Assembly (NCBI GenBank): GCA_034359265.1
Contig: CP136890.1
Coordinates: 83,787,501 to 83,851,500 of the forward strand
Length of the DNA: 64,000 nt
Source of the DNA: Canna indica
Taxonomy: Eukaryota > Streptophyta > Magnoliopsida > Zingiberales > Cannaceae
Direction of reading: 5' to 3'
The notes beneath the pieces are model-generated. The model made no database searches. It worked only from the letters and a program-made list of their open reading frames with translations, and had not been told where the DNA came from. The translations under genes were made by a program, and so were the position numbers. Shown one piece after another: positions 35,001 through 47,425 of this stretch (positions are counted from its first letter, which is position 1; every line of letters starts with the position of its first letter).

Positions 35001-38000
35001 GCAACTATATCTCTCTTGGTAGAATGGTCGGGAGCACATGGAACATTTGTCCACACTAGGGGTGATAATTTAAATTGGTTAACCACGGTTAACGAATTAA
35101 TGAACCACGAAATTTGGTACTGACTAACGAACCAAAGAATTTGGTTATGGATAGTAATTTTGCAATTTGGTTTCAGTTTATGTTAGTAAATATTTTTTTA
35201 AAAAAATAATTTCGATTCAGTTTCGGTTAGTTACTTGCGGATAACTCATAACCGGAACCCGTTATATATGCTTCAATAAAATATATAATTTTATAAAATA
35301 TTAATAAAATACATATCTAGTTTTTTATAATAGGTTAATAGTTTAGTAATCAAATACCAAATAACTGCAACTATCCTAACCGGTTAGATTGGTCCTATTA
35401 ATTACTGGATATTTGTCGATTAGATATAACCAATTTCGGATAGAAATTTTAAAAACCGATTGACTTTGATTTCAATTTCAGATATTCGATTTTTAAATGG
35501 TTTAGGTTTCGGTTATCCATATAAAATGCGGTTAACCAAACCGTTGTCATCCTTAGCCCATGCTAGGTCCAATGTAGATCCACCCCTATGGTAAACCACA
35601 AGTACTTTGGAACTAGACTAGTAGTCTAGTTTATTGGCATTAGAAACTGATAATATCCATGCTAAACCTTTACAAATATCCAAAAGATAAAAGAGGTTAT
35701 GAAAAACAATCAGAAAACTTTTTCAGTCATTATTTTCAGTGACATACCTTTCCTGTGAGTGTAAGTTTTGCACAACTAGGGTTTTCAGGATCTTTCTTTC
35801 CACAAGATCCAAGTGGAAACTCACTGAGGGTAAAAGATGACCTTTCATCTACCAATGCATATCTTGCAGTTGGATCAAGTTGTGTCAAATAAAAGTAGGG
35901 GATGCCACAGCCCTCGCCAGGCACTCCATCACTAAATGAGACAACATTTCTGTAATGATAGCAGTATAGCACCAATCCGTAAATGCATCAATTAGTCCAA
36001 CTCTCATATAATTTGTAAAATAATCCAACTTTTTTGGTTTTCTGGTAGCAAATTGGTAGATTACCCAAATGGAGATCCTCCCGAGTCACTTGAGATAGTA
36101 CTGCAGCAAAGGCAAAAAGCAATTCAGTCCATAATTTAACCAAATAAGCCAAGAAGACACACTATTCTATCTAACATTTATTAAGGTGAACTAATTTGAT
36201 GTTCTCCTGTAATTTGCAAAAGAAAGTTACTGTTCTATGTATAGCAATGATGCTTAATGGACAACAAAAATCATTTAGCATTGTAGCATGTACAAAAGGA
36301 TGAAATATACAAGAGATTACCCTTTTCATATTTGATATTTACATAAATGGCATTCACATTGGCCACTGAGTACCCAAAAGTACAAAATATATCGACTTAC
36401 ACAAAAAGTTGAAAAATATGCAGAACATCAATCTAAAGCGTCCAACAAAGTGTGCATATGCTCATAATAAACAAGCACTTGTGATGTTAAATCATGCCGC
36501 CTTAGGATCGCAGTTTTCAGTAACAAATTTTTGAACCAGGTGGCAAAGTGGAACAGAGGATAGATGTAATCTCTCACCCCTCCATAACTTTAAATATATG
36601 TGTAATACCCCGGTTTAGTCCCACATCGGGAGTATGTTGGATGTGGTGTTGGCTTATAAGACTTGATGGGTGTGCTACCATCAATTTCAGCTTAAGCATT
36701 TTAATTGGGCCAATAGGTTGGTTTATGAAGTTGATGAGTCAGTTATCCCATCAAGCGGGGCGTAACAAATGGTATCAGAGCAAGACCTAGTTCTAGGCAT
36801 GGTGAGGGAGCCTATGTGAGAAAGGGCTGCCCAGGTGATGGGGTGGAGCCGCTACTAGGCTAGGCCTCACATGCCGACGACTTGGGTGTGATTCTGGGCT
36901 ATGTGTTAGACTTGAGTTGGGTCTTGACGAGGACGTCAAGACATAAGTGGGGGAGATTGTAATACCCCGGTTTAGTCCCACATCGGGAGTATGTTGGATG
37001 TGGTGTTGGCTTATAAGACTTGATGGGTGTGCTACCATCAACTTCAGCTTAAGCATTTTAATTGGGCCAATAGGTTGGCCTATGAAATTGATGAGTCAGT
37101 TATCCCATCAAGCGGGGCGTAACAATATGCATTAAATTCTCCAAATTTACAACATGGAGAAAAGGAACCAGTATTTTTATGTTGATGAAACCTGATAACA
37201 GTCTAACCATATGCCCAAGTATAAAGACAAATGCACAAGGTTTCTTATGTTGGATAAATGAAGTTCTATCTTGGCTTGCTATTTGTTCTTTTCTGTTGGT
37301 TCTATATGTTACTGTTGGAAATTCATATACTATAAAACTTAAGAACAATAGATAAAATACATAGTAGCATAATGTTTTATCCAGATGATATCACACATAC
37401 CATAACACGTTTTGCATGATCTAACTTACAAGTTAGAGTGAATGTAAAAGTATATCCTCATCACATCTCGTACTGGAATCCGTCAACAATTTTTTCCTAT
37501 TTGATTTCAGATATAGAAAATACAAATTGCAACTTTGTCCAAGCAAGCAGCTATGATTTTTATCTACATACCTATGGAGGTTATGCGCCGTTTCCCTCAT
37601 TAATCGGCTAAATACACACATAAAAAGAAGCGAGTTTTTCCCAAATCCTCCAATCATTCCAATATTTAACCCTTTTTAGAGAAATATTAAACCGAAATCA
37701 CTGAACTTTATCTTTTAACCAGGTTAATTATCTCCATCTATCATCATCGATCATGAACAGAACAGAGCACACTGTGATCGAAGAGTGCAAAGATTCAATA
37801 GAAGGAAACGAAAGGCGAAGTAACAGATGAGATGGGGGCGAAAGGAACGAAGAGAAGACCTGAGGACGCCCCAAGAGTTCTGGGCGACGAGCCAGCGGGC
37901 GGTGGCGGCAGCGTCTTTCGGGTCCGGCTTCCCGTAAGCGAGGGGGCGGCCGCTCACAGCTTCGGGGACGCGGAACAGGACGATGAGGAAGAAGACGACG

Positions 38001-38035
38001 ACCGAGGAGGAAACCGCGATGCTCTGCACTTCCAT
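32081..38035 (-). CDS. CREG-family secreted protein (FMN-binding split-barrel fold), 5 exons
   Basis: Five exons were placed on the minus strand: 38035-37860, 36100-36065, 35949-35748, 32369-32291 and 32217-32081. All junctions have GT-AG introns in phase, giving 209 aa and a stop at 32083-32081. Residues 8-22 are hydrophobic and end in a likely signal cleavage (EAVSG), followed by DPKDAAATARWLVAQNSWGV, STISSDSGGSPFGNVVSF, SDGVPGEGCGIPYFYLTQLD, NPSCAKLTLTGK, NALFSKHAEMKDWP and DIFLVDWFGGPKPLSPDQYF. These are signatures of CREG1-type glycoproteins of the pyridoxamine-5'-phosphate-oxidase-like fold. Animal CREG is endolysosomal, and the plant relatives are little studied. ATG 38035 was chosen because it begins the signal peptide; an in-frame upstream ATG at 38182 would bury it. 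Introns 1 (1.76 kb) and 3 (3.38 kb) are enlarged, with a TRIM in intron 1 and a hAT element in intron 3. Confidence 0.92.
35057..35555. mobile_element. hAT-type non-autonomous element, TAGGGGTG family (copy 2), 499 bp
   Basis: The element starts taggggtgataatt and ends gttgtcatcctta (inward: taaggatgacaac). The flanking 8-mers are gtccacac and gcccatgc (5/8), so the duplication has decayed. The interior is rich in ggttaacc, cggttag and aaccgat words. It lies in intron 3 of the CREG-family gene. Confidence 0.6.
36601..37124 (+). mobile_element. TRIM retrotransposon, 524 bp, with two 167-bp LTRs
   Basis: LTR1 (36601-36767) and LTR2 (36958-37124) both run from tgtaataccccggttt to gcggggcgtaaca and differ at only four positions by eye. 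The 190-bp internal part starts with tggtatcagagc (36770), the classic initiator-Met tRNA primer-binding site, and ends with the purine tract aagtgggggagat. The 5 bp atatg flank both sides perfectly. Small size and lack of coding capacity define a TRIM. It sits in intron 1 of the CREG-family gene, antisense to it. Few LTR differences imply a fairly recent insertion. Confidence 0.93.
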
Positions 38036-39177
38036 TTTTGGTGCGCCGTCTCTCTCGAGTCTCGGCTCGCCGTAATATATATCGGAAAAGAAAAAGGACA
38101 TCGATGGCGGATCCTCTACAAATGCATCTTGTCTGGGGGAATCAATTTCCACATCTCTACCGTTCGTTTCGGATGAGCTCACTTTTCATTGGGTGGACCA
38201 GTGATGTTCTGCAGTCTCTCTTGTGGATAACTTTTCTGATCATTTCTTTGAATTTTACTATTTTGGTGGGTGGAAAAAGAAACAAATTCAATATTTACGA
38301 CTTAAGTTACGATTGGATGAGCGGCTGACGGCGTTCACGTCAAACCAAGAAAACAATGAGATTGCGTTTGGTGCATTATTTATTATCCAGCAATCTAAAT
38401 TACCAAGCGTTCGTGAGTCGGCAATTATTGGCAATTAACGTGAGTCGCTGCGAAGGTGACAGGAGTCCAAGCAAGTATAGGTAATGACGTAATGTAAGTC
38501 CCCAAAACTATCTCAACTATCTCATCCTACGTGGATCACTTACTCGATAATATGATTGGAGTAAGATATATTCTTTAATGTAAATAGTTAGAGTAAGATG
38601 TTGGATCAAATGATTAATATATGTTGACCTTTATAGAAATATCATATTCACTGCCAACCTGTTTATACACGACCGATTAATCCAATCTTGAAATTGAATA
38701 GTAATTTTGCGGTTTGATTTTAATATGGGTTAATAAATTTAAAAAATTAATATAATTCGATTTGGTTTTCAAAAGAGGTGATAAATTTATTAAATAATAT
38801 ATGAAATTACAAATATATTTTTTATTTTTTAGTAACAATTATTTGTTTAGCAATTGATTAATCATTATTTCATAATTAATTAATTGCATCTATTCAAACC
38901 GTTTAAGCCGATTCGATTAGTTGTAGGATATTCAATAATAATATGATTTCAATTTCGAATAGCATTATTAAAAGTGGATCAGTTTCGATTTTGATTTAAA
39001 TAATAATTTTATAAATTATTTTGATTTTGATTATCCATAAAAATATGACTAATCGAATTTATATTGGAAGAACATCTTCAACATAGTGAAAGCCTAAACC
39101 CCGAACTACATATATTCTCACCTAGAAGAAGCATAAGGTGAAGAGAAAAGCAAGCCACACAAATACACCACTTAAAC
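38036..39177. other. Upstream/intergenic region of the CREG-family gene
   Basis: The first ~400 bp should contain the CREG promoter and 5' UTR; I could not pin a TATA box. The stretch at about 38640-39060 has ccgattaatccaat, aaccgtttaagccgattcg and atgactaatcga words like the TAGGGGTG hAT family. It may be a decayed member, but no ends or TSD were found. Confidence 0.45.
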
Positions 39178-39954
39178 TAGGGGTTGGTTGATTAATCGGT
39201 CTATTAATTTTTTTAATCGATCCATTAATATTGATTTTTTAAAATTATTAACCACAAATCTGTCTATTAATTTTGGTTAGCCAACACTTCAGTTTCGATT
39301 TTTGTTTCAATTACCCAATAATTTTTGATTAATCAAGAAAAAAAATTAATATATAAAAATAATAAATTACACAAATTTTAAAATTCATTTCAATTATTAA
39401 AAGTACTTCAGAATAAAAAAAATACAAACTAAATATAATACTCATAAATAAAAAATCAAAAGAAGGATACCATCATCATAAATAATTACAAGAATTGAAT
39501 ATATTCGACATGAAATTATCAATAATGTGAGAATTATACACAACAATAAATATATGAAGCAAATAATTCAAATATTTCTTTAGTAAAAATACTTATTATA
39601 GTATTTTCGAGAGTTATGCATCATAATAATTATTCATATTTAAACAAAAAAATACATAGCATTAGTCAAATTTTAGAGAAAGAATATAATTTAAATATAC
39701 TTGAGGGTTTAAAAATATGTTTTAAGAGAAAAATATATAAAGAAAATTTGAGAGTTTAAAAATTATATATATATAATTGGCAAATCATGGACTAAACGCT
39801 AATGATTGACTGAGACTCAAAAATTGAAATAAAAAATAAAAAAATAAAAAAATAAAAATCGATCGAAATTATCGAATTGGTTAATCGAATATTTATTTGA
39901 TTTCAAACTAATTTTCCGATTAATCAAATTTTCAATTTTTTTAACTCACCCCTA
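39178..39954. mobile_element. hAT-type non-autonomous element, TAGGGGTG family (copy 3), 777 bp
   Basis: The ends are taggggttggttga on the left and aactcacccctaa-type on the right (inward: taggggtgagtta). Flanks are acttaaac and actttaac, a 7/8 duplication. The AT-rich interior lacks coding frames and has ttaatcgg/cgattaatc words near both ends. Confidence 0.7.
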
Positions 39955-40044
39955 ACTTTAACAAAATCTACAAGGAGAAAGGCATCGTTGCACGAGGTGC
40001 AAGCCCCACTTGGACAAGTAAACTGATACGAATAAAGGAGAAGA

Positions 40045-40360
40045 TGAGAAGAATATGGGACCAGCCAAGACCAGTATGAGACAACGGCAAACACCTCATT
40101 GGATGAGGGACTACTATATATATAGTAGATGTAAAGTTAGGAGGGTAAGTGAGTAATTACCAAGATTGTACTCTTCTCTCTGGGAACTCTTCTCCTGATC
40201 TACTTTCTTCTTCCTTGTATTCTGACTTCTACATTTCTTCCCCAATAATAAGCCTCCATTGAGATGTCTCTTTGTGTACCTTTTGGTTGTAAAGTGTAAA
40301 CATTCTTCAAAATAGTTGCAAATCGACTCTTATACCATTTCCAAATGGAGATCGGTATCA
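40045..40360 (+). repeat. 5' LTR of the Ty3/gypsy element
   Basis: This segment aligns along its length with 50695-50999, sharing tggatgagggactactata, agatgtaaagttaggagggt, ttcttccccaataataagcc and atcgactcttataccatttt. It ends cggtatca followed by ttggtgctttcattgag, the likely primer-binding region. A TATA-like tatatatata lies at 40115-40123. Confidence 0.85.
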
Positions 40361-40386
40361 TTGGTGCTTTCATTGAGATTTTATTC

Positions 40387-42321
40387 ATGGCGGAGGGCAC
40401 CCATTTGAAAGATCTGGATGCACAAATCAACAAAATGTTTGAGATGTTTGAATTGGCAAGAAAGGACAACGTGGAAACGATGGAGATGATAAGACGTGAC
40501 AATATTGATCTATTGGAGAGGATCGAAGATAGCCTCACGACGATGCAGACCGCCATTATGGATTTGCAACATCAGCGGGAGTTTCAACACAAACAAGCCA
40601 TCGTCGGCGGTGTACTGGTTCAAAGAGGACCTCAATCATCCAATCCACTTCTACAAAGAAATTTGCAAAAAACTTAGGTTAGTCAAATTGGATTTTTCGC
40701 GATTTAATGGTGATGATGCTCTTCAATGGATTTTTCGTGCGAAACAAATTTTTTCGTATTATGATACGCCAGATGATGAGCGTCTTACTATTGCGTCCGT
40801 GCATATGGAAGGAAAAATAATTCAATTCCATGGTTCCAGTTGTTAATGAAATCTAACAAGATTCCTACTTGGAAAGCACTCACTGAAGCAATACAAATAC
40901 AATATGGGTCGTCACAATTCGAATCAGCTAGGGCTTCTTTGTTTAAGTTGATACAGGTTGGTTCAATTAATGAATATTATTATGCATTCACTGAATTAGC
41001 CAACCGTGTGGATGACTTATCAGAAGCTTCACTGCTAGATTGCTTTATCAGTGGGTTGACTTCGGATTTGAGAAGAGAGGTGATTGTTCATTCACCTCTA
41101 AATCTGACAAGGGCGGTGGCAGTGGCAAGGTTATTTGAAGAGAAATTTTCGACAGGAACATCCCAATTGAAATCCAGATCATCATATGGTTTCTCTACTA
41201 ACGAGACATATAAACAGAACCAAAATTCTAATCAATCCCATCCAATAACCAAGTCCACTCTTCCCCATTATTACCTACTCCAAACAAGAGACCAGTACCT
41301 TTACCACCTCCAAATAACAACTCAGTGACTGTAAAAAAAATGACAGCAGCTGAAATGCAGCTGAGGAGGGAAAAAGGGTTATGTTTCAATTGTGATGAGA
41401 AATTTACGCCAAGCCATCAATGTCCTAATAAATATTTTTGTATCATGCAATCTGAAGAAACAAAAGATAATAGTTCGGAAACGGTATCGGTAGACAACGA
41501 AAATTTCTCCATCTCAACAGAACAGGACAACAATTATCATCATCTCTCTTACAATGCTTTCAAGGGCAATGCTGGAATGGACACTATCAGATTCAATGAA
41601 AACATACAGGGTAATGAGGTGCAGATTCTAGTGGATGGAGGTAGTTCAGATAATTTCATTCAGCCAAGATTGGCACAGTTTCTCAATTTGCGGATTGAGC
41701 CGGTATCAAACCTACGAGTTATGGTAGGGAATGGAGAACATTTAAATTGTGAAGGCATAGTTAGAAATCTACATATTCAAATTCAAGGTCATACACTTGC
41801 AGTACCAGCACTATTGTTACCTATAGCATGTGCAGAAGTGGTTCTAGGAACCCAATGGTTGACAACTTTGGGAATGCATATGGCAGATTATAGTTCTCTT
41901 ACTATCAAATTTTATCATGACGGCAAATTCATTACTCTTCAAGGAGTGAAGAGTGTAGATTCAATTCAAGCTCAGTACCATCAATTCAAAAGATATATTA
42001 CAAGTCATGAATTCCATTGCCGAAATATACATACTTCAATTGAACACACCTAACTTGCAATCCCAATTACTATCAAATTTACCCACAACAATTGAACCTG
42101 AGATTTCAGTTTTGCTTCATAAGTATGAAGATGTTTTTGCTCAGCCGCATGGTTTGCCACCCTCTAGAAAACATGATCATGTGATTCCATTAATTCCCAA
42201 CACTCTTTCAGTCAAAGTAAAACCTTACCGATACCCACACGGTCAAAAGGCAAAAATTGAGAAAATAGTGGATGATATGTTGAGAGAAGGAATCATTCAA
42301 CCAAGTAGTAGTCTGTTTTCA
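40387..42321 (+). pseudogene. gag, protease and start of RT of the Ty3/gypsy element
   Basis: Frames in succession encode a Gag N-terminus starting MAEGTHLKDLDAQINKMFEM with a coiled-coil look. A capsid-type Retrotrans_gag region follows (LDFSRFNGDDALQWIFRAKQ; LTEAIQIQYGSSQFESAR; DCFISGLTSDLRREV) with frame breaks near 40680 and 40845. Then come a zinc knuckle of variant spacing (CFNCDEKFTPSHQC, 41382-41423) and an aspartic protease with VDGGSSDNFI at 41630-41660, where DSGA or DTGA is usual. The RT N-terminal region follows (VKPYRYPHGQKAKIEKIVDD). The frame runs directly into the CACTA terminus at 42322. Confidence 0.88.
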
Positions 42322-42344
42322 CATTACTAGAAAAATGGGCATCA

Positions 42345-42645
42345 GCAACGGCTGATGCCGTTGCTGAGCCGTTGCATGGAGCCGTGACAGAAAATCGCGT
42401 TGCTGATAACTTAGCAACGGATCAGCAACGGCCGCTCAGGCCGTTGCTAAAAATATTATCAGCAACGGTTTTGCCACGGACCCGGAGCCGTTGCGGATAA
42501 CATTAATAGCAACGGCCGCTGAGTCCGTAGCAACGCCGTTAGTAAAATTCCGTCGCTACAGCAACGACTTTCGATACACTTTTAGCAACGACTTTCCCAA
42601 GGACGGCCGTGGGAAAGCCGTTGCTGATGACGTGAACTTGGTAAC
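42345..42645. repeat. Left subterminal AGCAACGGC array of CACTA element 1
   Basis: Many copies of cagcaacggc and its complement gccgttgctg alternate at short spacing, each pair forming a small dyad (for example gatcagcaacggccgctcag). Such arrays are where CACTA accessory proteins of the TnpA type bind in En/Spm. Direct binding here is inferred. Confidence 0.85.
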
Positions 42646-42906
42646 AAAAAAATTTTAAATTTTAAATTTCCATTGATACATTGATACATTATCTGATACA
42701 TAACTCACACACCCATACACTCATACACACATTCATTCACACATCACAAATACACCAAGATATACATCAAAACAATTATATTTATATTGATAATTATCCA
42801 CAATAGTATAAAAACTATTCAAATGCAAAATTGAAGTATCAATATCCAAACAAAATAAATTAAACAAGTCCAATATCTCAGTAACAAAGTCAATATAAAA
42901 AAAATC

Positions 42907-44442
42907 TCACGATGACGATGGAGGATGGTCTGGATCATATGGCGGGGTCTGGAGTGCTTGAGTGTACACCGACGTGGACTGACTCGAGGACGATGGATTA
43001 GATGATGCCGAAGAGATGCCTTCTTCGGGATGACCTGACATGTTGCGTAGCATAGCTTGTATATCCGCCATCATCTGACTCTGGCGCTCCATTATCTCAG
43101 TCTGACGCGCGACCGTGTCATCTAGAGTCCTTATTCTGCTACTATGATCATAACTGGATCTAGAGGTGGACGACCGCTCACCAGCGACCGGAGGGGTCGG
43201 TGCCCCAAGTGGCCCTAGTACGGCTCGTGCATGACCACTATCTGCGAAGCCATATACACGGCCATGGTCCCAGCCACCTGCAGCCTCGACCCACGTTGCT
43301 GCGTCAAAGTCCTCGGGGTTGCCCCGCGCTGCACCACCGTCTGGCTGTAGGTCTCCTACTCGAGTTTGATTTTTTGTTTAATATTTATCATAAAACTTAA
43401 ATTATAAATTATATAATGAATAATTTAAACAAATATATAGTTACCATAATGTATGCAGCGCGGTTGTCGATGTACTCCCCCGTCCCATGTGCTCGACGGT
43501 GAGTCCGCTCAAACACCGCCATCGGGGAGGGTCGCTGGACAGTCCCGTCATCCGACACTATCGTCTACATTTTCAAAACAAATACATTAATTAGTACACA
43601 TAGTAACAAATAAAATATATAATTAAAATGTATACTTACCATACGATTCGCGTGCACTGCAAATGCAACAGAGCCGCCGGTGTGACACGTTGCTCCCCCC
43701 GACATGCGATTTCTAGCCGCATTCCGAGAAACCTCCTGCCATCGATCCGTCGACCATATTCCCACGAGCTGGTCCCATATATCTGGAGTAATCCAATCGG
43801 GGCTGTATCCCCGAGTCTCCGCGATGTTAGTAGTCCCAGCTCGTGCCATCGCCTGGGACCGTGCCTGCCCCAGCTGCCCGTTGTACCTTGCCCGGGAAAT
43901 AGCCTCCAAGCAGCATAAATGAAGGGCCTTTGGTCCTCGGCCCATGTATAGCGAGCCTGCAAAATAATAATATCAGTACCAATATTAATCATCATGCATG
44001 TAAAAATAATAATAATACGTGCCTCAAACTCGCGCCATAACATGTCGAAGTGCTCGCTAGGCACGTGAGACCACGTAGGCCATGCCCCGTGCATGTATCG
44101 TCGAATAGTAGAAGAAATGCTCATCAGCACTTCTTCTTGCTCAAACCTGCACAACAAAAATAAATTTTAATATTATATTATGATATAATGAATTTGTAAT
44201 GATTTATAATTCATGATATATTATCGCTCCCCAATCACGCTAATCAATCTACGTGACTCTGTGGCTGGTGGAGGCTGCCACCTGTTCGGCCCGCGTGGCC
44301 GCCTGCGTCTGGATGTACTAGCCTCGGCAGTATCATCCTCATGAGGATCAGCAACAGGAGGATCAGCAGCATGAGTAAGTGCTGGAGTCTCACCGATCGG
44401 AGACTCCGAAGCTCTCCTGCGTCGATAACCACGACCAGACAT
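42907..44442 (-). pseudogene. Accessory gene of CACTA element 1 (Ptta/En/Spm-type), broken copy
   Basis: Five exons correspond one-to-one with the intact gene of element 2: 44442-44225, 44146-44023, 43956-43640, 43564-43445 and 43355-42907. Three lesions distinguish it. The donor of intron 1 reads GCG|ATAATA instead of GCG|GTAATA. Exon 3 is 317 instead of 318 nt, with one G lost near 43907. Exon 5 is 449 instead of 450 nt, with one base lost near 43325. The product would be truncated or absent. Sequence is otherwise very close to the element 2 gene, so decay is recent. Confidence 0.85.
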
Positions 44443-44519
44443 ATCTGTCGAACAGACATATAATCAGATTATTGTATAAATAGTAGAGATATATTTAATA
44501 AAATATATATACTTTACAA

Positions 44520-46860
44520 TTATTCTTCATCATCTGAATAATAGTCTTCGAATTCTTGCTCTTCTTCCTCTTCTTCATCTTCTTCATCTTCTTCATCTCC
44601 AGCTTCCTCAATTTTATGATCGTCATCATAAGCATATTCAACTTCTAATTGAATTGACGTTGTGTCTGCATCCTCGAGTATTGGAATAATATGATCTACA
44701 ACAGGAGGATCATCTTCTTGATAGAAACCATGTGTCATATCAGGTATCAGCTCATTTTCTCCTACTATCGGATCAATTTTTCCTCTACCTTTTGTCTTAC
44801 AGACTACACGCCAATCTGCTCTATCTTTATTTTGAGCCGGATACTTCGCGTAGTATACTTGTTCGGCTTATGATGCCAATATAAAAGGCTTATTTGCTGC
44901 CAATTTAGATTTGTAATTAACCTCAACAAGTTTGTATTTTAGATGAACTTTCATGCCCCTTTCTATTGTATCGAACCAATGACATCTAAATAGAATAACT
45001 GATTTCAAGCCGAATTAGTGCAACTCTATCACTTCTTCCACCAGTCCATAAAAATCCATATCACATTCAACATAGGTTGCCCCTTTCACACAGACCCCAA
45101 CAAGTCGCGACGGTCCACTAACAAACTCAAATATTCTTTCATCTATTTCAGCTCTGTGATCTTTGCTGTAAGTCTGAATCCAAGTAGGGAAATCACGATT
45201 CCGTAATCTCTCCAATTCTTCATCGTTGTGAATAGAGTATTTTTGCACCATCTCAATGTCAAATATTTCAATGAATTGTTCAATCTCTGGATAATTGAGT
45301 AATACATACAAGTGTGCCAAATGATACTCTTCATCGCTTAAGTGTCGAGATGGACGAGAACCAAAAGCACGACCAGAGTGACAAAATATATTTAAACGTC
45401 CATCTGAATGTGGAACACCCCCGTCGTCGTTACGTGGAAGACGATCAAATCTTGTCTGTACTGTCGATTCAAAGTAAAATGAGCAGAATGTTGAAATTTC
45501 TTGGATGATATACGATTCAGATATTGATCCTTCAACAGCTGCGGTGTTCTTTACTTTTTTCTTCAGACGATTCATGTATCTTTCAAATAAGTACATCCAC
45601 CGATATTGAACGGGGCCACCAACTCGTGCCTCGTATGCCAAGTGTATCAGTAGATGCTCCATCGAGTCAAAAAATGTAGGAGGAAAAAATTGCTCCAGCT
45701 TGCATATGATTTCAACAATATTATTTTCAAGTGTTGACATATCTTCGACTCGAAGGACATTTTGCACAGATGTTTCTAAAAAACATACTTAATTCAGTCA
45801 ACGGACCCCAAATATTATCAGGTAGAAGATCTCGAAATGCGATCGGAAGTAATCTCTGCATGAATACATGACAATCATGGCTCTTCATCCCTGATATTTT
45901 GCAATCATCGACGTTCATACATCGAGATAAGTTTGAAGCATATCCATCGGGTAATCTGAGTTCTTTTACCCATTGACAAACATCTTTGATCTGTTGTTTA
46001 TTTAACACATATAGGGCCTTCGGTTTCAAATATCGTCCGTTGACCTCTTGTAACCCCAACTCTAGTCTTTTACAAAGTATTTTCATATCATGTCGGGCTT
46101 TGACATTATCTTTAGTTTTTCCGGAAATATCCATCAAAGTGTTGAAAATATTATCAAACACATTTTTTTCAATGTGCACGACATCTAAATTATGTCGAAT
46201 CAATAATGAACTCCAATAGGGCAATTCCCAAAAGATACTTTTTTTCACCCAGTTATGTGTTTGGCCAAAACCTGACACTCTTTCATTGCAACCAAATACT
46301 ATATCTGGAAGTGTTGAAACACGTGCTAACATTTGTTCACCAGACAACATCGGTGGTGGCCCATCTCTTTCGACTCTGCCCTTAGTAAATTTATTACGAT
46401 TCCTTCGATACTGATAATTAACCGGTAGGAATCGACGATGACAATCAAAGAATGAGATTTTTTGTCTGTTCTGAAGACTGATTGATTTAGAGTGTTCCAT
46501 ACAATACGGACAAGAGAGTCGGCCGTGAGTGCTCCAACCAGATAACATGCCGTACGCCGGGAAATCATTGATTGTCCACAAGACCGCGGCCTTTAAATTG
46601 AAGTTTTGCTTCCGATGACAATCATAAGTGACAGCTCCCTCAGTCCACAATGTTTTCAATTCATCTATCAAGGGTCTGAGAAATATGTCAATTTCTTTTC
46701 GCGGACCCTTAGGACTCGGAATAATCATCGAAAGATAAATAAATTCATCTTTCATACACATTGACGGTGGCAAATTATAAACTGTCAGCAGCACTGGCCA
46801 AACTGAATAAGGAGTTGCAGAATGTCCAAACGGATTAAAACCATCTGTGCACAATCCCAA
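44520..46860 (-). pseudogene. tnp2 transposase of CACTA element 1, 5'-deleted and broken
   Basis: The minus-strand frame 46860-45727 encodes the Transposase_21 (tnp2) core: GLCTDGFNPFGHSATPYSVW, GMLSGWSTHGRLSCPYCM and NVFDNIFNTLMDISGKTKDN. A frameshift near 45770 leads to the 45767-45015 frame, with a DUF4218-like part (MEHLLIHLAYEARVGGPVQY). That is followed by a DUF4216-like part (GVCVKGATYVECDMDFYGL). A TAA stop replaces the TAC of element 2 at 45015-45017, and a second stop lies near 44870. The acidic tail ends EDYYSDDEE. The N-terminal Transposase-associated domain is missing: the leader jumps straight into the core near 46880. The copy cannot encode a full transposase. Confidence 0.9.
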
Positions 46861-46913
46861 TCTGATATTTCTATGTCTTTAGGTGAGATTGCCCTATTCC
46901 ATTCGGGATTTAT

Positions 46914-47100
46914 GTTATTTATATTGCACTAAGTACTTATTTTAACCGCTAACTTCATTCTAAATTTCGGCAGCATCTCCCTACAGTTCTCCGAATACGC
47001 ATATCATTTGGGCGCGTATCGGAGAACAAGAGAGATGTTGCCGAAATTTAGAATAATTAGTTAACAGTTAAAATAAAAACGTAAGTGCAGTACAAATAAC
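46914..47100. repeat. ~187-bp palindrome upstream of tnp2 (element 1)
   Basis: Two near-perfect arms of about 85 bp surround a ~12-bp centre (atatcatttggg). The arms share gttattt-tac-tgcact, attttaac, attctaaatttcggca, catctc and gttctccgaatacgc. Equivalent palindromes lie at 55470-55659 and 53517-53703 in the other CACTA copies. Confidence 0.85.
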
Positions 47101-47284
47101 TATATTCCCAAATTGTCCAATCAGGGACAATTCAAGAATTGTACGTCGTATAAAAGATCATCTACTTCTTTTACACGAACATACAATCCCCGAACGGATC
47201 TAAGGTTTTGTTAAATCATATCCGACTCGTCGATGCGTACGTGAAACATATCAACTCGTCGGATGGATGATTATTTTCTAAATG

Positions 47285-47425
47285 TTTCGAGACAGTTCGA
47301 GTCCATATTGGACAATTCCGACACGAGTCCAAATTCGACGATTTCGGCAAGAGTCCGAAGTGGACGATTCCGGCGCGCGTCGGAAGTGGACGATTCCGGC
47401 GCTCGTCCGAAGTAGACAATTCCGA
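47285..47425. repeat. ~26-bp tandem repeats of CACTA element 1
   Basis: About five diverged units of gtccgaagtggacgattccg plus gcgcgc/gcacga. This is the counterpart, in reverse orientation, of the longer array at 55028-55285 in element 2, between the promoter region and the palindrome. Confidence 0.85.

Noticed and set aside
38036..38182. N-terminal extension of the CREG protein from the upstream in-frame ATG at 38182
   Set aside because: It would place 49 residues before an obvious signal peptide; the ATG at 38035 gives the expected secreted-protein start.
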